Source of the DNA: Kribbella soli
GTDB taxonomy: Bacteria; Actinomycetota; Actinomycetes; Propionibacteriales; Kribbellaceae
Length of the DNA stretch: 64,000 nucleotides
NCBI RefSeq assembly: GCF_004331345.1
Contig: NZ_SJJZ01000001.1
Location: 2,108,001 to 2,172,000, forward strand
Direction of reading: 5' to 3'
In this document: in pieces, positions 43,127 to 52,413 of the stretch
Layout: each line of letters opens with the position of its first letter
Position numbering within the stretch: position 1 is the stretch's first letter
Position numbers and translations under genes: made by a program
The notes under the pieces: model-generated
The model's input: the letters and a program-made list of their open reading frames with translations, nothing else
What the model was told of the DNA's origin: nothing
Databases searched by the model: none

Positions 43127-44557
43127 TCAGGAGGGCGAAACTCCGAGGGTGTAGGCGCCGCGACTGCCGTACGTCGAGTAGCCCGTGTTCAGCGGATCGC
43201 CGTAGCCCACGTTGTCGATCCGCAGGTAATACGTACCCGGCTGAAGGCTGCCGCTAACACTCGCACCGAGACCCGTCGGCGTACCGGCGTCGCTCTGTCC
43301 GGATGCCGGGTCGTTCGAGGCAACGACCGCGCCGGAGCTGTCCAGCAGATCCAGCTTGATGTCGAGGTTGCCACCGCTCGGAGCGGAGCTCGCCGTCGCG
43401 GTGTAGTTGCCGGCAGCACTCACGTCGACCCGGTAGACGTCGGTGTCGTTCTCAGCCGCGATGACGCCGGACGCCGGCGTACCGACGGTCAGCGCGGCCG
43501 CGTCGCCGACGGTGTCACCGGCCTCGTCCGCGCGCAGTGCGAGCCCGTGTGAGCCGACGACCGCGTAGTCGTCTTCCTTGTTGTTCGCGTCGGCGTACTC
43601 GCCCTTGCTCCACTGGCTGATGCCGCGGTAGTACCCGACGCCCATGATCGGGGCCCACGCGCCGTGGCCCTGGTAGTACCCGACCGTCGACGTCCCGTCG
43701 TGCGAGAGGCCGACGTTGTGTCCGGCCTCGTGCGACGCTGCCTCGGCGAGGTTCTTCGCGCCGGTGCCGACGCCCTTCGTGAACACGAGCGCGGGCTGGT
43801 AGTAGTCGTGCTGGCTGGTGCTGTCGTACACGCCGACGTACGCGACACCGCCGCAACCGCACCCGGACTGGTACCAGGTGTCCGGATCGATCAGTACGCG
43901 CGTCCCGTACTGCTCGTCCGAGGCACCCGACCGGTCGATCGCGGACTGCGCCGGCTCCTGCGTCGTCACGTCCACGTCGAACGACGCGTAGTCCTCCGCG
44001 ACCCGAGCCCACACCTCGTGGACGACGTCCTGCTCGGCCGTACTGAAGTTCGCCGGATCGCCGTCGGTGTCGTACGCCGAGACGTTGACGGGGTCGACGC
44101 CCTTCGACGCGTTCCACGCCGTACCGGTGATGGTGTGGCCGTCGAAGTCCAGGTAGATGACCCGGTTCGAGCCCGGCTTGCTGTGCAGCTCGAACGCCGG
44201 GCCGGCCGCGGCGGCAACGGCCGTACGCGCCCAGCGTGGCGACGCCTCGGGAGCCTTCTGCGCGGCCGTCAGACCGGGCTCGCGGAAGAACAGTTTGCTG
44301 TCGGCATCGAGCCACGCGGTCTTGTCGGTGGCAAGGATCTGCCGCAACTGGTCCGTCGGCAGGCCGTTGTGCGCGGCAACCTCGGCCAGCCGCGACTGGA
44401 CCTTCCCGAGCGCCGAGCCACCGGCCAACGGCTGCGACAACAACTGGTCGATCGGTGTCTGCTGCGCATCGGCCTGGGTGCCGAGCGCGACAGCCAGACC
44501 TCCGAAAACAACAGCACCGGCACACGCAAGTGCGCCGGTGCGGCGGATTCTGTTCAC
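43127..44557 (-). CDS. Secreted metzincin-type zinc metallopeptidase, copy 1
   Basis: Encodes 476 residues. Signal peptide at about 1-31 (cleavage near QADA|QQ). The metzincin zinc motif HEAGHNVGLSH gives H276, E277, H280 and H286, with a Met-turn at M305 (APIMGVGYY). A CGCGG Cys pair precedes it. A pre-peptidase C-terminal (PPC) beta-sandwich follows at about 365-475 (TDVYRVDVSAAGNYT, PGTYYLRIDNVG). It would degrade extracellular protein. Very similar to the next upstream gene: a tandem duplication. Confidence 0.92.
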   Translation of the reverse strand: MNRIRRTGALACAGAVVFGGLAVALGTQADAQQTPIDQLLSQPLAGGSALGKVQSRLAEVAAHNGLPTDQLRQILATDKTAWLDADSKLFFREPGLTAAQKAPEASPRWARTAVAAAAGPAFELHSKPGSNRVIYLDFDGHTITGTAWNASKGVDPVNVSAYDTDGDPANFSTAEQDVVHEVWARVAEDYASFDVDVTTQEPAQSAIDRSGASDEQYGTRVLIDPDTWYQSGCGCGGVAYVGVYDSTSQHDYYQPALVFTKGVGTGAKNLAEAASHEAGHNVGLSHDGTSTVGYYQGHGAWAPIMGVGYYRGISQWSKGEYADANNKEDDYAVVGSHGLALRADEAGDTVGDAAALTVGTPASGVIAAENDTDVYRVDVSAAGNYTATASSAPSGGNLDIKLDLLDSSGAVVASNDPASGQSDAGTPTGLGASVSGSLQPGTYYLRIDNVGYGDPLNTGYSTYGSRGAYTLGVSPS

Positions 44558-44604
44558 TACGGGTTCCTCCTCACGTCCCCCCGCGGGCGGTTCCCCCCGA
44601 AAGA

Positions 44605-44645
44605 CCCCGGGGCCGTCGATCTCGGTGGGATCGACGGCCCCGGGG
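44605..44645 (-). terminator. Terminator between the two metallopeptidase genes
   Basis: CCCCGGGGCCGTCGATC pairs perfectly with GATCGACGGCCCCGGGG (17-bp stem, 7-nt loop), 13 nt past the stop of the upstream copy. The two copies are therefore probably separate transcripts. Confidence 0.8.
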
Positions 44646-44658
44646 CGGTCAAGAGGTG

Positions 44659-46128
44659 TCAGCCGGCGGTGACGCGGACGGTGTAGGCGCCGCGGCTGCC
44701 GTACGTCGAGTAGCCGGTGTTCAGCGGGCTGCCGTACCCGGTGTTCTCAATGCGCAGGTAGTAGCGGCCTGCCGCGACCTGACGGCTGAGGCTCGCGCTC
44801 AGCCCGGTCGGGGTGGCCGAGTTGGACTGCCCGGCGGCCGGGTCCGCGGTGGCGACGACACCACCCGACGAGTTCAGCAACTGGAGCTTGATGTCCAGGT
44901 CCGCGCCGGACGCGGCCGCGGAGGCCGCGAAGTTGAAGGTGCCGGCCGCGAGGTCGATCCGGAAGGTGTCGACGTCGGAGTCGTTGGCGTACACACCCTT
45001 CACGCTCGTCCCGAGCGTCAACGCGGTGGCATCCGACGTGCCGTTGCCGTGGTCGTCGGCCCGCAGCGCCAGCCCGTTCTGGCCGACCACCGCGAAGTCG
45101 TCTTCCTTGTTGTTCGCCCCGGTGTACTCGCCCTTGCTCCACTGGCTGATCGCCTTCGAGTACCCGACGCCCATGATCGGCGCCCAGGCGCCGTGGCCGG
45201 CGTAGTACCCGACGGACGCAGTGCCGTCATGCGAGAGGCCGACGTTGTGGCCCGCCTCGTGCGACGCTGCCTCGGCGATGTTCTTCGCCCCGGTCCCGAC
45301 GCCCTTGGTGAAGACCAGAGCGGGCTGGTAGTACGAGTGCTGGCTGGTGTTGTCGTACACGCCGACGTACGCGACGCCGCCGCAACCGCACCCGGACTGG
45401 TACCAAGTGGTCGGGTCAATCAGCACCCGCGTCCCGTACTGCTGGTCGGACGCACCGGACCGCGTGATCGCCGCCGCGGTCGGCTGCTGCGTGGTCACGT
45501 CCACATCGAACGGCGCGTAGTCCTCCGCGACGCGAGCCCAGACATCGCGTACGACGTCCTGCTCCGCCGTACTCCAGTTACTGGTGTTTCCATCGGTGTC
45601 GTACGGCGTGACGTTCACGGTGGAAGGCTTGCCGTTGGTGTTCCACGCCGTACCGGTGATCGTGTGGCCGTCGAAGTCGAGGTAGATCACGCGGTTCGAC
45701 CCGGGCTTGCTGTGCAACTCGAAGGCCGGACCGGTCGCGGCGGCGACCGCCTGCGTGGCCCAGCGGGGCGACGCCGCGGCTCCGGTCTTCCGCTCGGCGG
45801 CGGTGGCGACCGGCTCGCGGTAGAACAGCTTGCCGCCGCGGTCCAGCCAGGCCGTGCGGTCGCTCGCCAGGATCTGCCGCAGGTGGTCGGTGGACAACTT
45901 GTTCTGGTCGGCGATCTCGGCGAGCCGGGACTGGACGCGGCCGAGCGCGGCCTTGCCCTGCAGTTCCTGGCCGAGCAGTTGGTCGATGGGGAGCGGAGCG
46001 GGCTGCTGGGCGTCGGCCTGGTTACCGACGACAACGGCCAGAGCTCCGAAAACGACGGCACCGGCGCAGGCGAGGCCTGCGATGCGGCGGGTCTTGGGGC
46101 GGGGACGAGGGCGGGGGCGGTTTGGCAT
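44659..46128 (-). CDS. Secreted metzincin-type zinc metallopeptidase, copy 2
   Basis: Encodes 489 residues. The start has an unusual RPRPRPRPK stretch before the hydrophobic signal core; cleavage near QADA|QQ. Zinc motif HEAGHNVGLSH (H290, E291, H294, H300) and Met-turn M319. The PPC domain is at the C-terminus. It shares long identical blocks with copy 1 (for instance FELHSKPGSNRVIYLDFDG and the segment around SGCGCGGVAYVGVYD), while the pro-region and PPC domain differ more. Confidence 0.92.
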   Translation of the reverse strand: MPNRPRPRPRPKTRRIAGLACAGAVVFGALAVVVGNQADAQQPAPLPIDQLLGQELQGKAALGRVQSRLAEIADQNKLSTDHLRQILASDRTAWLDRGGKLFYREPVATAAERKTGAAASPRWATQAVAAATGPAFELHSKPGSNRVIYLDFDGHTITGTAWNTNGKPSTVNVTPYDTDGNTSNWSTAEQDVVRDVWARVAEDYAPFDVDVTTQQPTAAAITRSGASDQQYGTRVLIDPTTWYQSGCGCGGVAYVGVYDNTSQHSYYQPALVFTKGVGTGAKNIAEAASHEAGHNVGLSHDGTASVGYYAGHGAWAPIMGVGYSKAISQWSKGEYTGANNKEDDFAVVGQNGLALRADDHGNGTSDATALTLGTSVKGVYANDSDVDTFRIDLAAGTFNFAASAAASGADLDIKLQLLNSSGGVVATADPAAGQSNSATPTGLSASLSRQVAAGRYYLRIENTGYGSPLNTGYSTYGSRGAYTVRVTAG

Positions 46129-46276
46129 GGGGCGGGAACTCCTCAGGTACTCCGGCGTGCCTCACTTGACATACTCACGAGCGGTGTACGCGAACTCGCT
46201 GTGCGTAGCCTGCCCGAAAGCCCGCATCGCTGTATAGATTCGTCTCGGGATTTAACGTCGACTTGGGAGGGTCCCG

Positions 46277-46738
46277 ATGCGCTTCATGATGGTTTTCAAG
46301 GCCAACGAAGAGTCCGAGGCAGGCCAGCCGCCGAGCGAGGAGAGCCTGACCGCGATGGGCCTGGTGATGGCCGAGATGGCGGAGAAGGGCGTCCTGCTCG
46401 CGGGCGACGGGCTGCTGCCGAGCTCGCACGGCTTCCGGCTGCAGCTGGATGAGGGGAAGCGCCGAGTGGTCGACGGTCCGTTCGCCGAGACCAAGGAGCT
46501 GATCGCCGGGTTCTGCCTGATCGAGGTCGCGTCCCGCGAGGAGGCGGTCGAGTGGGGCTGGCGCTGTATCGCGGCGGACGCCCTCGGCGCCGGCGACCCC
46601 GAGACCTCCGGGCTGCTGGAGATCCGGCCGGTTCCCACGGCCGAATTCTTCGGTGACAACTACACGGACGAGGCCCAGGACCGCAACGAACAGACGTTCA
46701 AGAAGGCCGCCGAGAACCTTCAGAAGAGCAACACCTGA
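46277..46738 (+). CDS. YCII/DGPF domain protein
   Basis: Encodes 153 residues. Contains the eponymous DGPFAETKELIAGFCLIEV motif of the YCII-related/DGPF family and begins MRFMMVFKANEESE. GGGAGGG ribosome site precedes ATG 46277. Family members usually sit beside an ECF sigma factor; none is present here. Function unknown; the fold resembles muconolactone isomerase-type proteins. 3' end overlaps the convergent alcohol dehydrogenase gene by 19 nt. Confidence 0.9.
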   Translation: MRFMMVFKANEESEAGQPPSEESLTAMGLVMAEMAEKGVLLAGDGLLPSSHGFRLQLDEGKRRVVDGPFAETKELIAGFCLIEVASREEAVEWGWRCIAADALGAGDPETSGLLEIRPVPTAEFFGDNYTDEAQDRNEQTFKKAAENLQKSNT

Positions 46739-47841
46739 CGGATCGACGCACCGGCGGCCAGGTCGTCGAAGGCCTGATTGAGGTCGTCGAGCCCGACCGT
46801 CGCGGTCAGCAGCCGGTCGACGGGGAGGCGGCCGGCTCGGTAGAGGGCGACGTACCGCGGGATGTCGCGTGAGGGCACCGACGAGCCGAGGTACGAGCCC
46901 TTCACCGTGCGCTCCTCCGCGACCAGGCTGACCGCGGGAACGCTGAACGTCTGCGACGGATGCGGCAATCCGACGGTGACCGTGGTCCCGCCGCGGCGGG
47001 TGGCGGCGTACGCCTGCTCGAGCACTTTCGCGCTCCCGACCGTCTCGAACGCGTAGTCGGCGCCGCCGGCCGTCGCCGCACGCACCTGCTCGATCGCGTC
47101 GGCGTCGCGAGCGTCCACGACCGCGGTTGCGCCCAACTCCTGGGCTAGAGCGAGCTTCGACGGTACGACGTCCACGGCGACGATCGGATGCGCTCCGACG
47201 AGGACGGCGCCGAGCAGTGCGGACAGGCCGACACCGCCGAGGCCGAAGACCACCGCGCTGCGGCCGGCCCGAACCTGCGCCGTGTTCACGACTGCGCCTA
47301 CGCCGGTCATGACTGCGCACCCGAACAGAGCGGCGATCTCGGGTGGCAGCGACGGATCGATCTTGACTGCCGAATGTGCGGAAATCACGGCGTGATCCGC
47401 AAACCCGGAAACGCCCAGATGGTGGTGCACGTCGGAGGGGCCAGTGCTCGACAGGCGGCGGTTGCCGCTCAGCAAGGTGCCGGCGGCGTTGGCGGCGGCG
47501 CCGGGTTCGCACAACGCGGCCCGGCCCTCAGCACAAGGGCCGCAACCACCGCACGCGGGCACAAAGGCACAAGCAACCACGTCGCCGACCGCAAACCCCG
47601 GCGCGTTCGACTCGACGACCGAACCCGTCGCCTCGTGGCCGAGGAGCATCGGCATGACGCGTGGCCGCGATCCGTCGATCACTGAGAGGTCCGAGTGGCA
47701 CAACCCGGCCGCCCGGATCCGGACCAGCAACTCCCCCGGACCTGGCGGCGCGAGCTCCAGCTCTTCCACGTGCAGCGGCCGCGACTCGGCGTACGGCGCC
47801 GGCAGGCCCATCTCCCGCAGTACGGCGCCGCGCACGATCAT
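46720..47841 (-). CDS. Zinc-dependent alcohol dehydrogenase
   Basis: Encodes 373 residues of the medium-chain family. Catalytic zinc ligands are in GLCHSD (C48) and GHE (H69/E70); structural zinc Cys are C97, C100, C103 and C111. The NAD-binding loop is VFGLGGVGLSALLGA. The N-terminal segment and length match class III-like/aryl alcohol dehydrogenases. Its start overlaps the thioesterase stop (ATGA), making it the third gene of a tightly coupled operon. Confidence 0.93.
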   Translation of the reverse strand: MIVRGAVLREMGLPAPYAESRPLHVEELELAPPGPGELLVRIRAAGLCHSDLSVIDGSRPRVMPMLLGHEATGSVVESNAPGFAVGDVVACAFVPACGGCGPCAEGRAALCEPGAAANAAGTLLSGNRRLSSTGPSDVHHHLGVSGFADHAVISAHSAVKIDPSLPPEIAALFGCAVMTGVGAVVNTAQVRAGRSAVVFGLGGVGLSALLGAVLVGAHPIVAVDVVPSKLALAQELGATAVVDARDADAIEQVRAATAGGADYAFETVGSAKVLEQAYAATRRGGTTVTVGLPHPSQTFSVPAVSLVAEERTVKGSYLGSSVPSRDIPRYVALYRAGRLPVDRLLTATVGLDDLNQAFDDLAAGASIRQVLLF

Positions 47842-48254
47842 CCCGTGATCCCTTCGAGGGCCGCGCGGATCCCGTCCGGCACCGGGACCGGCACGCGGTC
47901 CTGCCGCCCGACGAAGACGTGCACGAACCGGCCGGTCGCGGCCGGCTCGTCCGAGCCCTCACGGAACAAGGCGATCTCGTAGCGCACGCTGGAGTTGCCC
48001 AGCTGCCCGCACCGCAACCCGGCGTCGACGACGCCCGGGAACTCGAGCGGTTGCTTGAACGTGCACTGCGAGTCCACGCACAACCCGATCACGTCGCCGC
48101 GATGGATGTCGAGCCCACCGGACCGGATCAGGAAGTCGTTGATCACGGTGTCGAAGAAGCTGTAGTACTCGACGTTGTTGACGTGCCCGTAGACGTCGTT
48201 GTCCTTCCACCGCAGCGTGATCGCCAGGTGGTGCGGGTACCCGCTGCGGCTCAC
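47838..48254 (-). CDS. 4-hydroxybenzoyl-CoA thioesterase-like hotdog protein
   Basis: Encodes 138 residues from a GTG. The hotdog signature is [27 protein letters not shown] (DxxGHVNN catalytic region), followed by the long beta strand [19 protein letters not shown]. Such enzymes hydrolyse acyl-CoA thioesters. Overlaps both neighbours by 4 nt, between a methyltransferase and an alcohol dehydrogenase. Confidence 0.9.
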   Translation of the reverse strand: MSRSGYPHHLAITLRWKDNDVYGHVNNVEYYSFFDTVINDFLIRSGGLDIHRGDVIGLCVDSQCTFKQPLEFPGVVDAGLRCGQLGNSSVRYEIALFREGSDEPAATGRFVHVFVGRQDRVPVPVPDGIRAALEGITG

Positions 48255-49096
48255 GGCTTGCGGCCGACACCCACCCACAGGCTGCACATGATGTCGGTGA
48301 ACTCGCCCTTGTCGACCAGGCGCTGGGTCTCCTCGTCGGGGTACCAGCGGAACGGCGACACGACGCCGGGCCCGACCAGCTCGGTGCCCTCGAAGAACTC
48401 GGTGACCTCTTCCTTGCTGCGGACCTGCGCGTCGCCGCCGTCGGCCTTGTAGACCACCATCGCCCGCTCCCACAGGTCCGGCGCGAAGTCCGGGGTGCAG
48501 TGCGAGAAGATCAGCAGCGAGCCCGGGGCGAGCGGCTCGACCAGCTGACGGACCAGGTCGTACGGCTTCAGGGCGTCCGGCAGGTAGTGGAAGACGCCGA
48601 CGATGCTGAGCGCGACCGGCTTGCTGAAGTCGATCAGTTCCTTGACCTCGTCGGACTGCAGGATCGCCTGCGGGTCGGTGACGTCGGCCTCGAGGTACGC
48701 CGTCCTGCCTTCCGGCTTGCTCACCAGCAACGCCCGCGAGTGCGCGAGCACGATCGGGTCGTTGTCGGCGTACACGACGTGCGCCGCCGGGGTGATCTCC
48801 TGGACGACCTCGTGCAGGTTCGGGCTGGTCGGGATGCCGGTGCCGACGTCGAGGAACTGCGTGATGCCCTGATCGGCGGCGTACCTCGCCGCGCGGTGCA
48901 TCCACATCCGGTTCGACAGGGCGGCGGTGCGGAAGCCCGGGAAGGCCTGCAGCAAGTGCTCGGCAGCCTGCCGGTCGATCGCGAAGTTGTCCTTCCCGCC
49001 GAGGAAGTAGTCGTACACCCGGGCGCCGTGCGGGCGGTCGAGCTTCAACTGCTCGTACATCCGCGGGTCGACGTCGGCATCCTGCGATTCAGTCAT
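48251..49096 (-). CDS. SAM-dependent methyltransferase (PF04672-like)
   Basis: Encodes 281 residues. The family start ([22 protein letters not shown]) and SAM motif [17 protein letters not shown] with [18 protein letters not shown] are characteristic of a large actinobacterial family of unknown substrate. ATG 49096 starts the protein. First gene of the three-gene minus-strand operon with the thioesterase and alcohol dehydrogenase, each overlapping by 4 nt. Confidence 0.9.
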   Translation of the reverse strand: MTESQDADVDPRMYEQLKLDRPHGARVYDYFLGGKDNFAIDRQAAEHLLQAFPGFRTAALSNRMWMHRAARYAADQGITQFLDVGTGIPTSPNLHEVVQEITPAAHVVYADNDPIVLAHSRALLVSKPEGRTAYLEADVTDPQAILQSDEVKELIDFSKPVALSIVGVFHYLPDALKPYDLVRQLVEPLAPGSLLIFSHCTPDFAPDLWERAMVVYKADGGDAQVRSKEEVTEFFEGTELVGPGVVSPFRWYPDEETQRLVDKGEFTDIMCSLWVGVGRKP

Positions 49097-49300
49097 GAAA
49101 TTCCCATCCGCGCTGCGGCCCAGAACTGAGTAGCCATCGTAACCGGTGCACAACGGACCGTGACACCGGCATAACGACACTATCGCTCTTGGACGCCCTT
49201 GCCATCAGCTCCAGCGCGTCCGCCAACGGCCTTTACACAGGATTGAATTCCCGCCCTCCGTCGGGTCGTGGTGGACTACCCGAAAACGTGAGGGGACGAC

Positions 49301-49780
49301 ATGGGCGACGTGGTTCAGGGGCGGCAGACGGCGGTGTACGACGGGGACGTGGTCGTGTTCCTGATCGGGATGCGGGTCAACTCGCTGGTCAGGGTGCGGG
49401 AGTGGCTGCCGGTGGTGCGGGCGATGGGGCCGATGCTGCGGGAACTGATGAAGGACAAGGAGAGCGGGCTGCTCGGGTTCCGGACGCTGCCGACCTGGCG
49501 TGGGATCACCCTGATCCAGTACTGGGAGTCGGTGGAGAAGCTCCAGGCGTTCGCGAACGACACCGGCCGGACGCACCGGCCTGCCTGGGTCGAGTACTTC
49601 CGCAACTCGTTCAAGAGCGGCGCGGTCGGCATCTGGCACGAGACGTACGTCGTACCGGCCGGCAACACCGAGACCATCTACGGCAACATGCCTCTCCTCG
49701 GCCTCGGCAAGATCACCGGCGTCGAACCGGTCGGCAAACGAGGTGACACCGCAGCCGAGCGCCTGCACCAAACGGACTAG
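49301..49780 (+). CDS. DUF4188-like protein
   Basis: Encodes 159 residues. The sequence VVFLIGMRVNSLVRVREWLP, RGITLIQYWESVEKLQAFAND and HETYVVPAGNTETIYGNMP matches DUF4188, a dimeric alpha-beta barrel-like family linked to phenylacetaldoxime dehydratase and monooxygenases. Function unsettled. A 204-bp gap with no visible gene precedes it; an inverted repeat with tandem units follows. Confidence 0.8.
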   Translation: MGDVVQGRQTAVYDGDVVVFLIGMRVNSLVRVREWLPVVRAMGPMLRELMKDKESGLLGFRTLPTWRGITLIQYWESVEKLQAFANDTGRTHRPAWVEYFRNSFKSGAVGIWHETYVVPAGNTETIYGNMPLLGLGKITGVEPVGKRGDTAAERLHQTD

Positions 49781-49787
49781 GCGTCCG

Positions 49788-49874
49788 CCAGGCCATCACA
49801 ATTGCCCGGATCGCGACGGTGCAGGCGGGGGCAGGCGGGGGCAGGCGGCTCCGGCGACGATTGTGATGGCCTGG
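49788..49874. repeat. 15-bp inverted repeat enclosing a 10-bp tandem repeat
   Basis: CCAGGCCATCACAAT (49788-49802) and ATTGTGATGGCCTGG (49860-49874) are exact reverse complements 57 nt apart. Between them a 10-bp unit GCAGGCGGGG is repeated three times (49821-49847, last copy partial). It lies between the DUF4188-like gene and the MFS gene, 31 bp before the latter. Confidence 0.8.
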
Positions 49875-49905
49875 CCGTCCGGGTCTGCGGCTATACAGTG
49901 CAGGC

Positions 49906-51243
49906 GTGCGGTTCATGCGGGATTTGCGGACGTTGTTGCGGCGACGTGATTTCCGGCGGTTGTTTGCGGTTCGGCTGACGTCGCAGTGCGGGGACGGGGT
50001 CTTCCAGGTCGCCCTCGCGTCGTACGTGCTGTTCTCGCCGGAACGGGCGCCGGACGCTGCGGCGATCGCGGGCCTGTTCGCGGTGTCGCTGCTGCCGTAT
50101 TCGATCCTCGGACCGTTCACCGGCGTACTGCTGGACCGCTGGTCGCGCCGCCAGATCCTGTTCGCCGCGAACCTGACCCGGGCCGCGCTCGTCATCGGCG
50201 TCGGCGCGATCGTCGCGGCCGGCAACGCGGGCGCACTGTTCTACCTCGCGGTACTGCTCACCCTCGGCGTCAACCGCTTCCTGCTCTCCGGCCTCTCCGC
50301 CGGCCTCCCGCACGTGGTCGAGCGCGGCGAACTGGTGATGGCCAACGCGGTCACGCCAACGAGTGGTACGGCGCTCTTCCTGATCGGCGGCGGGATCGGC
50401 GCCGGAGTGAAGCTGCTCGTCGACTCCGACCTGGTCGTCCTCGGGCTGACCGTTGTCATCTACACAGCCGCCGCCCTCCTCGCTCTCCGGCTGCGGCGCG
50501 ACCAGCTCGGCCCGGACCTGAACGGCGACGAGCCCGGCATCGCCGAGGCACTCCGCACGATCGCAACCGGTCTCGTCGACGGAGGCAGGCATCTCCGCGA
50601 GCGCCGGCAGGCCGCGCTCGGTCTCGCCGCGATCGGATCGCTGCGGTTCTTCTTCGGGCTGCTGACGGTCGCGATGATCCTGCTGTACCGCAACTACTTC
50701 TACGGGCCCGGCGAGCTGGATCAGGCGTTCGGCGGACTCGCGATCGCGACCGGCGCGGTCGGCGTCGGCCTGTTCGTCGCCGCGCTGGTCACGCCGTGGG
50801 GCACTCGGGTGATGGCGCTGCGGCAGTGGATCACGCTGCTGTTCGCGGCCGCGGCGGTGGTGAGCGCCGTACCGATCGGGCTCTACACCCAGCCCGCGAT
50901 GGTGGTCGGCGGGTTCCTGATCGGGTTCTGCGCGCAGGGCATCAAGATCAGCGTCGACACCCTCGTGCAGACCGGTGTCGACGACGTGTACCGCGGTCGG
51001 GTGTTCTCGCTGTACGACATGATCTTCAACGTCGGGCAGGTCTCCGCGGCCGCACTCGGCGCGGCGATCCTGCCCGACAGCGGGAAGTCCTACGCGGTGC
51101 TCGCGCTGATCGTGGTCGGCTTCGCGATCACCGCCGTGGTCTACTCACGTGCCTCGCAAGGCGGTGATCGGCTGGATGGCGGAGGCCTTCCAGGCGGGAT
51201 AGGTGCCGGCGACCAGACCGATGAACGCACCCAGCAGGGGTGA
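49906..51243 (+). CDS. MFS transporter
   Basis: Encodes 445 residues from a GTG with about twelve TM segments. Landmarks: FRRLFAVRLTSQCGDGVFQ, DRWSRRQILFAANLTRAALV, VYRGRVFSLYDMIFNVGQV. Probable efflux pump. The last 30 residues (Gly/Asp/Gln-rich) lie opposite the 3' end of the MacB-like gene, overlapping it by 99 nt, so the tail may be read through from an earlier ancestral stop. Confidence 0.87.
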   Translation: MRFMRDLRTLLRRRDFRRLFAVRLTSQCGDGVFQVALASYVLFSPERAPDAAAIAGLFAVSLLPYSILGPFTGVLLDRWSRRQILFAANLTRAALVIGVGAIVAAGNAGALFYLAVLLTLGVNRFLLSGLSAGLPHVVERGELVMANAVTPTSGTALFLIGGGIGAGVKLLVDSDLVVLGLTVVIYTAAALLALRLRRDQLGPDLNGDEPGIAEALRTIATGLVDGGRHLRERRQAALGLAAIGSLRFFFGLLTVAMILLYRNYFYGPGELDQAFGGLAIATGAVGVGLFVAALVTPWGTRVMALRQWITLLFAAAAVVSAVPIGLYTQPAMVVGGFLIGFCAQGIKISVDTLVQTGVDDVYRGRVFSLYDMIFNVGQVSAAALGAAILPDSGKSYAVLALIVVGFAITAVVYSRASQGGDRLDGGGLPGGIGAGDQTDERTQQG

Positions 51244-52413
51244 ACCGAACGCCAGCCGGTTGTCCAGGATCGGCGTCCAGTCGCGGACCCAGGACACGCC
51301 GACGGTCAGGATGACGCCGACCGCCGTACCGAGCAGGCCGCCGAGGAAGCCGACGATCACGCTCTCCACCAGGAACTGAACCGCGATGTGTCTTCGGGCC
51401 GCGCCGAGTGCTCTGCGCAGACCGATCTCCGAGATGCGTTCCAGGACGGACAGCAGCGTGACGTTCGCGATACCGAGACCGCCGACGAGCAACGCGACCG
51501 CGCCGAGCAGCAGGAACAACGCGTTCAGGTCGGACTCCACACCCTTCCGTACGGCGCCCTGCTTCGGTGGAGCGTCCACGGTCAACGTGCTCGGGTTGTT
51601 CGGCTCGATCGCGATCGGGGCCTGCTCCGCGATCAGTTGCGCGGCGCCGACCGCCGTACGGATCTCGACCGCGTCCGGGGACTCGAGGTTGTAGGCCTGC
51701 TTCGCCGTACCGTTCGGCATGATCACCGCGTCGTTCAGGTCGGCGCGGCCGGTGACCGAGTCGAGGATCCCGATCACCGTGTACGGCTCGTCGCCGATGA
51801 ACACGGCCGGCTGCGCGTCGACCCGGTTGATACCGAGCCGCTCCGCCGCATGTTTGCCCAGGACAACCACCTTGTCGGCGCGCTGGTCGTGACCGTCGTC
51901 AAAGAACCGGCCGGTCTTGAGCACCGCGCGTACGGCGTCCCAGAGACCGGAGGACCCGGCCATCACCTGGAGGGCCTTGCCCGCACCGCCGTCCAGGCCG
52001 GTCACGTTCTCGACCAGGTCGTCACCGATCTCCAGGCTGCTGACGGTCCCGACCGCTTCCACGCCGTTCAGGCGCTTGATCCGGTCCGGCGCGTCCCACG
52101 GCAGCTGCGTCGCCGCCTCCCCTTCCTGCCCACCTTTGTCATCCGGCTGCACCACCACCCGGGTGGCTGCGGCCAGGTCGAATCGCTGCGTGATCTGCCC
52201 GGCCGCCGTCTGCCCGAGCCCGACCGTTCCCACCAGCGCCGCGACGCCGAGCACGGTGCCGAGCGTGGTGAGGATCAGTCGAGTCGGACGGGCGGCGACG
52301 CCGGCCAGCGCCTCGTCGAGCAGGTCTCGTACGGCGGGGCGTGACCTGAGCCGGCGTCGCCGGGAGGTGGACGGCCCGCCGGCGGGATCCGGGGGGCCTG
52401 CTTGGGTTACCAC
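51145..52413 (-). CDS. MacB-type ABC transporter permease
   Basis: Encodes 422 residues. One TM near residue 45-70 (ILTTLGTVLGVAALVGTVGLG), a large periplasmic MacB core (about 75-290), then three TM segments (LFLLLGAVALLVGGLGIANV, VESVIVGFLGGLLGTAVGV, FGSPLLGAFIGLVAGTYPA). The cytoplasmic coupling helix ERISEIGLRRALGA is characteristic. Works with the ATPase and adaptor encoded upstream. Its start overlaps the ATPase stop by 7 nt. Confidence 0.93.
   Translation of the reverse strand: MVTQAGPPDPAGGPSTSRRRRLRSRPAVRDLLDEALAGVAARPTRLILTTLGTVLGVAALVGTVGLGQTAAGQITQRFDLAAATRVVVQPDDKGGQEGEAATQLPWDAPDRIKRLNGVEAVGTVSSLEIGDDLVENVTGLDGGAGKALQVMAGSSGLWDAVRAVLKTGRFFDDGHDQRADKVVVLGKHAAERLGINRVDAQPAVFIGDEPYTVIGILDSVTGRADLNDAVIMPNGTAKQAYNLESPDAVEIRTAVGAAQLIAEQAPIAIEPNNPSTLTVDAPPKQGAVRKGVESDLNALFLLLGAVALLVGGLGIANVTLLSVLERISEIGLRRALGAARRHIAVQFLVESVIVGFLGGLLGTAVGVILTVGVSWVRDWTPILDNRLAFGSPLLGAFIGLVAGTYPAWKASAIQPITALRGT

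Noticed and set aside
49821..49850. Possible CRISPR-like array (three 10-bp units)
   Set aside because: Units are too short, directly adjacent and without spacers; no cas genes are nearby.
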